From positions 74,896,976-74,960,975 of the forward strand of contig CM034533.1 of assembly GCA_020002185.1 (NCBI GenBank): a DNA stretch of 64,000 nt. The letters are read 5' to 3'. The notes beneath the pieces are model-generated. The model had not been told where the DNA came from and ran no database searches. It saw only the letters and a program-made list of their open reading frames with translations. Positions 1-13,800 of this stretch are shown here, one piece after another. Every line of letters starts with the position of its first letter. The stretch's first letter is position 1. The DNA is from Paraescarpia echinospica (lineage: Eukaryota; Annelida; Polychaeta; Sabellida; Siboglinidae). A program made the translations under genes and the position numbers.

Positions 1-187
1 ACAAACATACGTCATAGTGGTGTTCATTCCGTGTCATTCCTAGTATCTAAAAATCCAAAGAAGCACATTGTTTCAAATATCTAACTAAACTTTACTTATA
101 GTTGGCAGCCATATGTGTGTAATGTGTGTGCAATAAAGAACTGGATTAAGCTGACGGAGTCTGGTCAGTACAACAGGACATTACGGG

Positions 188-664
<477 letters not shown>

Positions 665-1030
665 GCGTGCGCGGGTGCACATATTATGTATGCATGCATT
701 CATCATAATTACGCGCTCGCATGCACATATTAGAAGTTGTATTTCTGAGCTAGTTGGTAACAAGATGACCAGGTCAGAGAGTACTTAACTGACCTATGGA
801 GTAGTGTAGTAGTAGTGTATGCATCACTGATGATTCCGAAAACGCTCTATGCTATTAACTTGTGCATATGTGAATATGTATATCAATATGTACATGAAAA
901 TCAACCTGTTTGAATTAATTTTTTTAGATGTCCAATATGCGTGAGATTTACATGCAGCCACGTGACAGCATGAGAGGGAAATGCCAAGAAATCAAACGCA
1001 TGAGACCTGGTAGCACTGATACATAAATAC
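665..1030. other. Unassigned sequence
   Basis: Mostly unique-looking AT-rich sequence between two dinucleotide tracts. I see no exon, RNA gene or repeat in it. Confidence 0.5.
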
Positions 1031-1258
1031 ACACATGATCACACACACATACACGCACTCACACAAACACATACACACTAACACACACACACACAGGCAA
1101 ACACACACACACAAACACACACTCACACACACTCACACACACTCACACACATACACACACTCACACACACACACATATACTCACACACACACACCTGCAC
1201 ACACATATATACTCACACACAGACACACACACAAACACACATTCATACATTCACACCA
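1031..1258. repeat. (CA)n microsatellite with cacact/cacaaa interruptions
   Basis: Short CA-rich motifs of 6-10 bp in tandem. It has the opposite strand sense from the TG tract at 188-664, so the two could pair as an inverted repeat in single-stranded DNA. Confidence 0.93.
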
Positions 1259-1778
1259 AACACAGTCAAATTTACACAGTTACTACACATCTGAGTTATT
1301 GCCTGTAAAATGGAAAGGTCGAGTACCTGCAGATTTGTAGGATAATCATAGTCTGTTTTTTTCTGGTCTGTTTCCTGGAAAATCACATAAGAATATTCTG
1401 AGTGGAGGCCTGGGTGTGCATGTATTAATTTCTTATAAAACAGAAGTATTCCAAGGTAGCAAAGACAGATTCAGTACTAAACCATCAAGAGAGCGACCAG
1501 TCACAATTCTCTAACATAAGCTCAGTTATTTGACTGGTGTTAAATAGACAACCATCGCAGTAACTACAAAACATCATTTGGTTCGTTCCCACAAATATAA
1601 CAACACTGCGAAGTTAAACTAATTCTGTGAACCTTGTACTAATAATCTACAGTACAAACAACAAGAACAACAAGAATATGTTCTTATCAAACAAAACATA
1701 AATAGATATTAATAAATGAGAACATCAATTCTACTTTAAACTGTTGCTTGCAGTTTGCCAGTAAAGAAAGTGCCATAC

Positions 1779-1823
1779 CATTTGGGTCACATAGTCATAG
1801 TATTGTTTTTCGTTCTTGACGTC
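1779..1823 (-). CDS. Modular gene exon 13, last in window (DVKNEKQYYDYVTQM)
   Basis: 15 codons, phase 0. Acceptor tttgttatccag|GACGTC; donor CAAATG|GTATGG. Three tyrosines in a row-like cluster (YYDYV). There is no duplicate to support it, so it is weaker than the others. Further exons must lie left of position 1. Confidence 0.45.
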
Positions 1824-4800
1824 CTGGATAACAAAAATTCAAGATACACATCAATATGATAAAACGAAGAAATGTATATAATGTTATGAAACATGGGGAA
1901 TATGAGCAATTATAGTGCTCACAGTACTCTAAAAAGTGACATAATGTATTTCTCTATGTTGCAGGGAAAATTGATTGTGCAGTTGTATTGTTCAAACTAA
2001 TGCCCTTTATAGTTATTATTTTCATGCATGACATGCACATAATAATATGATTGTAATGAGTATTTTTGTGCTTTGTTTTCATGTTGGTATACCGCCTGTA
2101 TCAGCATGCCTATTGCCTATGGAATGTTGTTTGTAATGAGATATCAGTTTGAAATAAACTTATCTTAAACTGGAATATTAACTTAATTCAAGATTTTTGA
2201 ACACTCCCATTTTCACAGCCTGCTTGATCTCAGACGTGTCAATAATTTACGCTTATATGACACTTACTGTAAATACTTGATGATGTCAACATACAAATGT
2301 TGGTGTATACCATCAAGTTTGTTAAAACAACTAATATGACCTAATACGTATGTATACATAGTTTCAAATGAATCTGTCTGTCAGAGACAGAGAGCACCAG
2401 ACTAGACATGTGGGAAACGAGACTGCAAGAAATTCCAGCAGTCGTCAAAATGGGTCTACGACCAGCTGAATACCTACCAGCAGGGTCTGACCAACCTTGG
2501 CTCTGCTGGCGATCATTTAACCACCTGCACACCAGAGTCGGTCGCGCAAAAACAACCATGAAGAAGTGGGGCTACATTGATGAGATGCAGTCAACAGAAT
2601 GTGACTGCGGAGAAGAACAGACATTGCCCCACCTACTCTGCTGCCAACTGCTGGACGAGCCATGTACACGAAAAACTGGCCATCGTCACGGACTGGGCAA
2701 AAATATGCGCCAAGAAATGGCAACACATCGTGTGAAGGAAACGACAAGAAGGTGATATTGCACACTGTCCGTGTCTATGACTGCGGTCATTCAAGACAGT
2801 TGATATTGAACACTGTCTGTGTCTATGACTGCGGTCATTCAAGACAGCTGATATTCCACACTGTCCGTGTCTATGACTGCGGTCATTCAAGACAGTTGAA
2901 ATTGCACACTGTCTATGACTGCGGTCATTCAAGACAGCTGATATTCCACACTGTCCGTGTCTATGATTGCGGTCATTCAAGACAGTTGATATTGCACACT
3001 GTCCGTGTCTATGACTGCGGTCATTCAAGACAGTTGATATTGCACACTGTCCGTGTCTATCACTGCAGTCATTCAAGACAGTTGATATTCTACACTGTCC
3101 GTGTCTATGACTGCGGTCATTCAAGACAGTTGATATTGCACACTGTCCGTGTCTATGACTGTGGTCATTCAAGACAGCTGATATTGCACACTGTCCGTGT
3201 CTATGACTGTGGTCATTCAAGACAGCTGATATTGCACACTGTCCGTGTCTATGACTGTGGTCATTCAAGACAGCTGATATTGCACACTGTCCATGTCTAT
3301 GACTGCGGTCATTCAAGACAGCTGATATTCCACACTGTCCGTGTCTATGACTGCGGTCATTCAAGACAGTTGATATTGCACACTGTCCGTGTCTATAACA
3401 GCGGTCATTCAAGACAGTTGATATTGCACACTGTCCGTGTCTATGATTGCGGTCATTCAAGACAGTTGATATTGCACACTGTCAGTGTCTATGACTGTGG
3501 TCATTCAAGACAGCTGATATTGCACACTGTCCGTGTCTATGACTGCGGTCATTCAAGACAGTTGATATTGCACACTGTCAGTGTCTATGACTGCGGTCAT
3601 TCAAGACAGTTGATATTGCACACTGTCCGTGTCTATGACTGCGGTCATTCAAGACAGTTGATATTGCACACTGTCAGTGTCTATGACTGCGGTCATTCAA
3701 GACAGTTGATATTGCACACTGTCAGTGTCTATGACTGCGGTCATTCAAGACAGTTGATATTGCACACTGTCAGTGTCTATGACTGCGGTCATTCAAGACA
3801 GTTGATATTGCACACTGTCCGTGTCTATGACTGCGGTCATTCAAGACAGTTGATATTGCACACTGTCAGTGTCTATGACTGCGGTCATTCAAGACAGTTG
3901 ATATTGCACACTGTCAGTGTCTATGACTGCGGTCATTCAAGACAGTTGATATTGCACACTGTCCGTGTCTATAACAGCGGTCATTCAAGACAGTTGATAT
4001 TGCACACTGTCAGTGTCTATGACTGCGGTCATTCAAGACAGTTGATATTGCACACTGTCCGTGTCTATAACAGCGGTCATTCAAGACAGTTGATATTGCA
4101 CACTGTCAGTGTCTATGACTGCGGTCATTCAAGACAGTTGATATTGCACACTGTCCGTGTCTATAACAGCGGTCATTCAAGACAGTTGATATTGCACACT
4201 GTCAGTGTCTATGACTGCGGTCATTCAAGACAGTTGATATTGCACACTGTCCGTGTCTATAACAGCGGTCATTCAAGACAGTTGATATTGCACGCTGTCA
4301 GTGTCTATGACTGCGGTCATTCAAGACAGTTGATATTGCACACTGTCAGTGTCTATGACTGTGGTCATTCAAGACAGTGAATCACATTCTATGGTACTGC
4401 ATTATATTTATTCCATATCTTATTTTTAAACAAATACTAACTTAATAATACAATTGCCTACCTCTGAATCTGAGGGACACACGTATCCATCAACGCCAAT
4501 GTCATCCAATTTCTCAACTGGATCCTGTAAAATGGTTACACAGATTGTTATGTCTAACTAGATATTGTAGCGTTCTTACACACCGCATAGTGTACTAGTG
4601 TATACCCCTAACCTATAATGGGACTAACACAAATACCATTAGGGTATATACAATGTAGGGCTACGCCCACCTAGTTAGTGACTAACAGTAACATCGATAG
4701 CGATAAAGCAACCGTATCCAGCAGACAGTATCATGTATGTGTAATAAACATACAGTATCATGTATGTGTAATAAACATACAGTATCATGTATGTGTAATA

Positions 4801-7800
4801 AACATACAGTATCATGTATGTGTAATAAACATACAGTATCATGTATGTGTAATAAACATACAGTATCATGTATGTGTAATAAACATACAGTATCATGTAT
4901 GTGTAATAAACATACAGTATCATGTATGTGTAATAAACATACAGTATCATGTATGTGTAATAAACATACAGTATCATGTATGTGTAATAAACATACTGTA
5001 TCATGTATGTGTAATAAACATACAGTATCATGTATGTGTAATAAACGGATATCGCTAAATACAATTGAGTTGTCACTCTTATATAATGTGGGGACAACAC
5101 AATAGATATCACAATGGAGTTGTCACTCTTACATAATGTGGGGACAACACAACATATACCACAATTGAGTTGTCACTTATATAATATGGGGACAACACAA
5201 CAAAGATCACAATGGACTTGTCACTCTTACATAGTGTGGGGACAACACAACAGATAGCACAATGGAGTTGTCACTCTTATATAATGTGGGGACAACACAA
5301 CAGATAGCACAATGGAGTTGTCACTCTTATATAATGTGGGGACAACACAACAGATAGCACAATGGAGTTGTCACTCTTATATAATGTGGGGACAACACAA
5401 CAGATAGCACAATGGAGTTGTCACTCTTATATAATGTGGGGACAACACAACAGATAGCACAATGGAGTTGTCACTCTTATATAATGTGGGGACAACACAA
5501 CAGATAGCACAATGGAGTTGTCACTCTTATATAATGTGGGGACAACACAACAGATAGCACAATGGAGTTGTCACTCTTATATAATGTGGGGACAACACAA
5601 CAGATAGCACAATGGAGTTGTCACTCTTATATAATGTGGGGACAACACAACAGATAGCACAATGGAGTTGTCACTCTTATATAATGTGGGGACAACACAA
5701 CAGATAGCACAATGGAGTTGTCACTCTTATATAATGTGGGGACAACACAACAGATAGCACAATGGAGTTGTCACTCTTATATAATGTGGGGACAACACAA
5801 CAGATAGCACAATGGAGTTGTCACTCTTATATAATGTGGGGACAACACAACAGATAGCACAATGGAGTTGTCACTCTTATATAATGTGGGGACAACACAA
5901 CAGATAGCACAATGGAGTTGTCACTCTTATATAATGTGGGGACAACACAACAGATAGCACAATGGAGTTGTCACTCTTAATAATGTGGGGACAACACAAC
6001 AGATAGCACAATGGAGTTGTCACTCTTATATAATGTGGGGACAACACAACAGATAGCACAATGGAGTTGTCACTCTTATATAATGTGGGGACAACACAAC
6101 AGATAGCACAATGGAGTTGTCACTCTTACATAATGTGGGGACAACATAACAGATATCACAATGGAGTTGTCACTCTTACATAATGTGGGGACAACACAAC
6201 AGATAGCACAATGGAGTTGTCACTCTTATATAATGTGGGGACAACACAACAGATAGCACAATGGAGTTGTCACTCTTATATAATGTGGGGACAACACAAC
6301 AGATAGCACAATGGAGTTGTCACTCTTATATAATGTGGGGACAACACAACAGATAGCACAATGGAGTTGTCACTCTTATATAATGTGGGGACAACACAAC
6401 AGATAGCACAATGGAGTTGTCACTCTTATATAATGTGGGGACAACACAACATATAGCACAATGGAGTTGTCACTCTTATATAATGTGGGGACAACACAAC
6501 AGATAGCACAATGGAGTTGTCACTCTTATATAATGTGGGGACAACACAACAGATAGCACAATGGAGTTGTCACTCTTACATAATGTGGGGACAACACAAC
6601 AGATAGCACAATGGAGTTGTCACTCTTATATAATGTGGGGACAACACAACAGATATCACAATTGAGTTGTCACTCTTATATAATATGGGGACAACATAAC
6701 AGATATCACAATTGAGTTGTCACTCTTATATAATGTGGGGACAACATAACAGATATCACAATTGAGTTGTCACTCTTATATAATATGGGGACAACATAAC
6801 AGATATCACAATTGAATTGTCACTCTTACATAATGTGGGGACAACATAACAGATATCACAATTGAGTTGTCACTCTTATATAATGTGGGGACGACATTAC
6901 ATATATCACAATGGAGTTGTCACTCTTATATAATATGGGGACAACATAACATATATCACAATGGAGTTGTCACTTTTATATAATGTGGGGACAACAAAAC
7001 AGAAAATAATTGCCAATAGCAGCTGTTTTCTTACAATCTGACTGTTATTTTTACAATTTCAATATTTTGTGGGCGTAACTTTTAAGTTGTATATAGTGTT
7101 TCAAACTGAGTAAATTACAATTTGGTAGGCAGTACATCGTCAATATAAGGTTTATAAAAAAGAGAAACGGGCAGCCTAAATTTAATGCTCAAACATGTAA
7201 ACAAATTACACTTATAGAATCCAACGAAAATCCACTGTAAATCTTATAACTATATCATGAAGTTTGCTAAATACAAGTAATAAGACCAAAGACAACAGTA
7301 AATACCTGCGGTGTGGTATGTTTTGTAACATAGTGATAAGTAGAGGATTTTCTATTCAATTTTCAATAAGGTAATACAGCGTTATTCCAGCTACTTGTGA
7401 AAGTACTGAATTACAGCTGAGTGAACTCCGAGGTTACAGAACTTTACAATGGTCAATTACGAAGTCCTCATCATAAAGGCTCAGTTACATAACTTCGAAA
7501 ATCAGATGCAATTACATTGTTTCATAAATAAATTACAATTACAGTGCTTACAAGCTTAATTACAATGCTACATGAAGGGTTTACAGTGAACTCTAATTAT
7601 TCAGGTTGAATACAACTACTGGTAGATAGTTTTTTTACGGAATATATATGTGTATATATATCAATACTGGTCAGTTTTAATCATTAAATGAAATCCTACA
7701 TTCTTGCTGTTTTGGTTGAATGATGTTACTGTTGTCAGATACAATGGTAAATTACAAATAACAACTTCATAAAAGTGTAATGGCAAATACATTGTTAGAA

Positions 7801-10800
7801 AATTACAACTTGTGCAATTACATTCGAACCCTATCGTGATAGATACAAAGAATAACACATTGAGTAGCATTACAATAACGGAACTACTAGTTAGAATTAC
7901 TGTTGGAACATACCGGAGAGGGAATCAAGTAGCATTACAACAATGGAACTGCTACTTAGAATTACAGTTGGAACATACCAGAGAGGGAATCAAGTAGCAT
8001 TACAACTGAACTGTTACTTAGAATTACTGTTGGAACATACCGTAGAGGGAATCAAGTAGCATTACAACAACAGAAATGTTACTTAGAATTACTGTTGGAA
8101 CATACCGGAGAGGGAATCAAGTAGCATTACAACAACATAACTGCTACTTAGAATTACTGTTGGAACATACCGGAGAGGGAATCAAGTAGCATTACAACAA
8201 CGGAACTGTTACTTAGAATTACTGTTGGAACATAACGGAGAGGGAATCAAGTAGCATTACAACAACGGAACTACTAGTTAGAATTACTGTTGGAACATAC
8301 CGTAGAGGGAATCAAGTAGCATTACAACAACGGAACTGTTACTTAGAATTACTGTTGGAACATACCGTAGAGGGAATCAAGTAGCATTACAACAATGGAA
8401 CTACTAGTTAGAATTACTGTTGGAACAAAACGGAGAGGGAATCAAGTAGCATTACAACAATGGAACTGCTACTTAGAATTACAGTTGGAACATACCAGAG
8501 AGGGAATCAAGTAGCATTACAACAACTGAACTGTTACTTAGAATTACTGTTGGAACATACCGTAGAGGGAATCAAGTAGCATTACAACAACGGAACTGTT
8601 ACTTAGAATTACTGTTGGAACATACCGGAGAGGGAATCAAATAGCATTACAACAACGGAACTGTTACTTAGAATTACTGTTGGAACATACCGGAGAGGGA
8701 ATCAAGTAGCATTACAACAACGGAACTGTTACTTAGAATTACTGTTGGAACATACCGTAGAGGGAATCAAGTAGCATTACAACAACGGAACTACTAGTTA
8801 GAATTACTGTTGGAACAAAACGGAGAGGGAATCAAGTAGCATTACAACAACGGAACTGTTACTTAGAATTACTGTTGGAACATACCGTAGAGGGAATCAA
8901 GTAGCATTACAACAACGGAACTACTAGTTAGAATTACTGTTGGAACAAAACGGAGAGGGAATCAAGTAGCATTACAACAACGGAACTGTTACTTAGAATT
9001 ACTGTTGGAACATACCGGAGAGGGAATCAAGTAGCTTTACAACAACGGAACTGTTACTTAGAATTACTGTTGGAACATACCGGAGAGGGAATCAAGTAGC
9101 ATTACAACAATGGAATTGCTACTTAGAATTACAGTTGGAACATACCGGAGAGGGAATCAAGTAGCATTACAACAACTGAACTGTTACTTAGAATTACTGT
9201 TGGAACATACCGAAGAGGGAATCAAGTAGCATTACAACAACGGAACTGTTACTTAGAATTACTGTTGGAACATACCGGAGAGGGAATCAAGTAGCATTAC
9301 AACAACGGAACTGTTACTTAGAATTACTGTTGGAACATACCGGAGAGGGAATCAAGTAGCATTACAACAACGGATCTGTTACTTAGAATTACTGTTGGAA
9401 CATACCGTAGAGGGAATCAAGTAGCATTACAACAACGGAACTGTTACTTAGAATTACTGTTGGAACATAACGGAGAGGGAATCAAGTAGCATTACAACAA
9501 CAGAACTGTTACATAGAATTACTGTTGGAACATACTGGAGAGGGAATCAAGTAGCATTACAACAACAGAACTACTAGTTAGAATTACTGTTGGAACATAA
9601 CGGAGAGGGAATCAAGTAGCATTACAACAACAGAACTGTTACATAGAATTACTGTTGGAACATACCGGAGAGGGAATCAAGTAGCATTACAACAACAGAA
9701 CTACTAGTTAAAATTACTGTTGGAACATACCGGAGAGGGAATCAAGTAGCATTACAACAACGGAACTGCTACTTAGAATTACTGTTGGAACATACCGGAG
9801 AGGGAATCAAGTAGCATTACAACAACGGAACTGTTACTTAGAATTACTGTTGGAACATACCGGAGAGGGAATCAAATAGCATTACAACAACGGAATTGCT
9901 ACTTAGAATTACTGTTGGAACATACCGGAGAGGGAATCAAGTAGCATTACAACAACGGAACTGTTACTTAGAATTACTGTTGGAACATAACGGAGAGGGA
10001 ATCAAGTAGCATTACAACAACGGAACTGCTACTTAGAATTACTGTTGGAACATACCGTAGAGGGAATCAAGTAGCATTACAACAACGGAACTACTAGTTA
10101 GAATTACTGTTGGAACAAAACGGAGAGGGAATCAAGTAGCATTACAACAACGGAACTGTTACTTAGAATTACTGTTGGAACATACCGTAGAGGGAATCAA
10201 GTAGCATTACAACAACGGAACTACTAGTTAGAATTACTGTTGGAACAAAACGGAGAGGGAATCAAGTAGCATTACAACAACGGAACTGTTACTTAGAATT
10301 ACTGTTGGAACATACCGGAGAGGGAATCAAGTAGCATTACAACAACGGAACTGTTACTTAGAATTAATGTTGGAACATACCGGAGAGGGAATCAAGTAGC
10401 ATTACAACAATGGAATTGCTACTTAGAATTACAGTTGGAACATACCGGAGAGGGAATCAAGTAGCATTACAACAACTGAACTGTTACTTAGAATTACTGT
10501 TGGAACATACCGAAGAGGGAATCAAGTAGCATTACAACAACGGAACTGTTACTTAGAATTACTGTTGGAACATACCGGAGAGGGAATCAAGTAGCATTAC
10601 AACAACGGAACTGTTACTTAGAATTACTGTTGGAACATACCGGAGAGGGAATCAAGTAGCATTACAACAACGGATCTGTTACTTAGAATTACTGTTGGAA
10701 CATACCGTAGAGGGAATCAAGTAGCATTACAACAACGGAACTGTTACTTAGAATTACTGTTGGAACATAACGGAGAGGGAATCAAGTAGCATTACAATAA

Positions 10801-13800
10801 CAGAACTGTTACATAGAATTACTGTTGGAACATACCGGAGAGGGAATCAAGTAGCATTACAACAACAGAACTACTAGTTAGAATTACTGTTGGAACATAA
10901 CGGAGAGGGAATCAAGTAGCATTACAACAACAGAACTGTTACATAGAATTACTGTTGGAACATACCGGAGAGGGAATCAAGTAGCATTACAACAACAGAA
11001 CTACTAGTTAAAATTACTGTTGGAACATACCGGAGAGGGAATCAAGTAGCATTACAACAACGGAACTGCTACTTAGAATTACTGTTGGAACATACCGGAG
11101 AGGGAATCAAGTAGCATTACAACAACGGAACTGTTACTTAGAATTACTGTTGGAACATAGCGTAGAGGGAATCAAGTAGCATTACAACAACGGAACTGTT
11201 ACTTAGAATTACTGTTGGAACATACCGGAGAGGGAATCAAGTAGCATTACAACAACGGAACTGCTACTTAGAATTACTGTTGGAACATACCGGAGAGGGA
11301 ATCAAGTAGCCAGTCTGATCGACCTCACTTTCTGCTGAGTCCTACAAAATAATGAATTAATGCATGTATTTTATGTTCTCACCTCAAGTCAAATAACACT
11401 GTGCGTACAGCAGGGAACCATGAAGCATTCCAAGCATATATCCTTGTGGTTTGAGATATTGTAATTCCTACACAACTTCAGGTAAATTTGTGAATAGCTG
11501 GTGATGGGTTAGCATGAATATATTCTCAAAAGTTATGATCCTCAAATGTTAAATACTAGTGTAATAGGTCATACCCAATTCCAGTGTTACAAATATCGAA
11601 ACAGCTTAAAGTCCTCCTGCTTTGAGACAGTAGTGATCTACACATTGATGAGACCATTACTCTACACTTCAGTAACTTGATATTACACAAATTACTATTA
11701 AAATTGTACTTAAAATGCACATACAATATGTAGAACTTACTGGTACGGGTGTTATGTAGCCAGCTGCAGCTTTTAATTTTCATCAAAATCAACCACATCA
11801 GTTATGTACCGACTGTTGTAATTATAATAATGAACAACACGACAGCAGTAAATCAAGAAATAATTCAACAAAATAACTCTGAACTGTATAAGACTAAAAC
11901 ATAATACAAACAACTAAATTCCAAGCATCTTCTTCCTTTTTACGTTGTATGGAGGTTGCAAAGATGAAAGAAAGAAATTTTATTTAATCCGAAGTTGTCT
12001 TTTCCTAATGTTTTAATAACATTTTCTTAATACATGTACTAGAATAAACTATAATTTGGAGCAACTGTAACATAGAATGAAAGTAAGAGTTATGTCAACA
12101 ATTATGATTCAAGTTGGTACATTGTGCATGGAATTATCAATTTACTGACATCCGAGCTATTCTTGTCAATGCTGTATTCATGGAATACTAATTTACACAT
12201 TAATCTGATTTATACTCTAATCAATTTCCCCATGGTTCCTATCCAAATAATTGTTCATGGGCCGTTTTCAATATTTCATAAAATGCATCAAAAATAATAC
12301 CAGATGTTAAAGCGTTAAATCAGCTAGACGAATTAATTATTAGTGGTGCATTAAAAAACATACTGGTAGAACGTATCCATCATCGGCTGCATGGTTGGTG
12401 TCAAACTCCTGTAAGATGAACCATACATACAATATCATCACTATGCATGACACCAATAACCTATATCAAACAGAGTTTGTGATTACATCTCTCTCAGTGC
12501 TGCTTGTATACAGCTGATATTTGTTCAGCATGCCCAGGCCCTCCAACTGCCAACAGGGACAGTTTCTACATTTTGAGTTTTGTATATCAGGGTTTAATAA
12601 TAATAATAGCAGATCGCTGTTTTTATGTACAAGGCACTGCACAAAGACCTCTCGCCTGTCTATATGCAGAAGCACTTGTTTGTCTACATGCCAGGCAGAT
12701 GTCTTCGGTCTGTGCCGACTCCAAAGCTCTAGATATCCTGAGAACTCGCAGTAGAGCCGGTGACTGTACATTTGCTCACACAGTGGCAGTCAAATGTTTA
12801 AATCTGTCTTGAAGACTCACTTGTTCACTGCAGCGTATATGTAACTGGGACGATTACCAACACTGTTTTACCATAGCTGATTGATGTTTAACATTTATTT
12901 ATTTATCTATTTAGTTATTTTCATATACATTTTAGCCTAATTTATTGATATTTACATTAATCTTAATTTATTTATTAAAATAATAATAATATGATCTTAA
13001 TTATTTTATTTTAATATATGATATTCTATACCACATTCCTTTCTACTTCTACTCTATTTACTGTCTTCATTAGTATTATTATTAGTTCATTTTATCTATG
13101 ATATAACAACTATTGTTTTTATTCAAATGCATTATTTTTAGCATACATTTGTATATCGTTGTAAAGCACTGTGAACAACATTGGATGTGGCACTTAACAA
13201 AATATAATATATTATTATTACTATTATTATTAATCAGTTAGTATTAATTACGTAGGCACAAATATAAAGCTACTTCTATTCTTTTGCCATGTAACTCTTA
13301 TTATTTTATTACACTATCCTAACATATTGCTATAGCTAAATAAACTAAAATATAAAAATTAAGTAAATTATAAAGGTGATTAAGCAAAGTATCCACGGCA
13401 AAATATGTTTAAAAAAATTGAAATTAAATCAAACAAATGCCAGAATTTATATTGATATCAGTAATAATGTTATTCTAAATGCTGAATCTCAAGTTTGTTC
13501 ATTACCTGTGTGACGCTTGTGTTGTCTTGGTCAACGACATTCCTAGCTCTCTCCTCTGGTACCTACACACCAAAACAACAATCAAATAATATAAACTGAT
13601 TCAAGCTAAATCTTATATACAGCTACTAAATTAAAATAATTTGAGAAATTTCTGTGCATGGGATATGTTATTTCATATAAATTTATTACAATCGAATGAC
13701 AATAATGTGTTTCGCCTAAAGATGTCATGGCATAACATCTGTATATTTAATTTCACCAGTGACATCCAGTGGTTTCACTGGATCGTGGATAATAAAAATA

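Noticed and set aside
2662..4380. Very long open frames on both strands (572 and 275 codons)
   Set aside because: Open only because the repeat period (48 bp) is divisible by three; no splice, start or conservation signal, and both strands are open.
7305..7352. Possible exon on the minus strand ending CACCGCAG|GTATTT
   Set aside because: 46 bp, not phase 0 like all other exons of the gene, and with a poor acceptor.
12504..12812. 102-codon plus-strand frame
   Set aside because: Overlaps the start of a LINE 3' fragment, with no conserved motif across it; regarded as chance.
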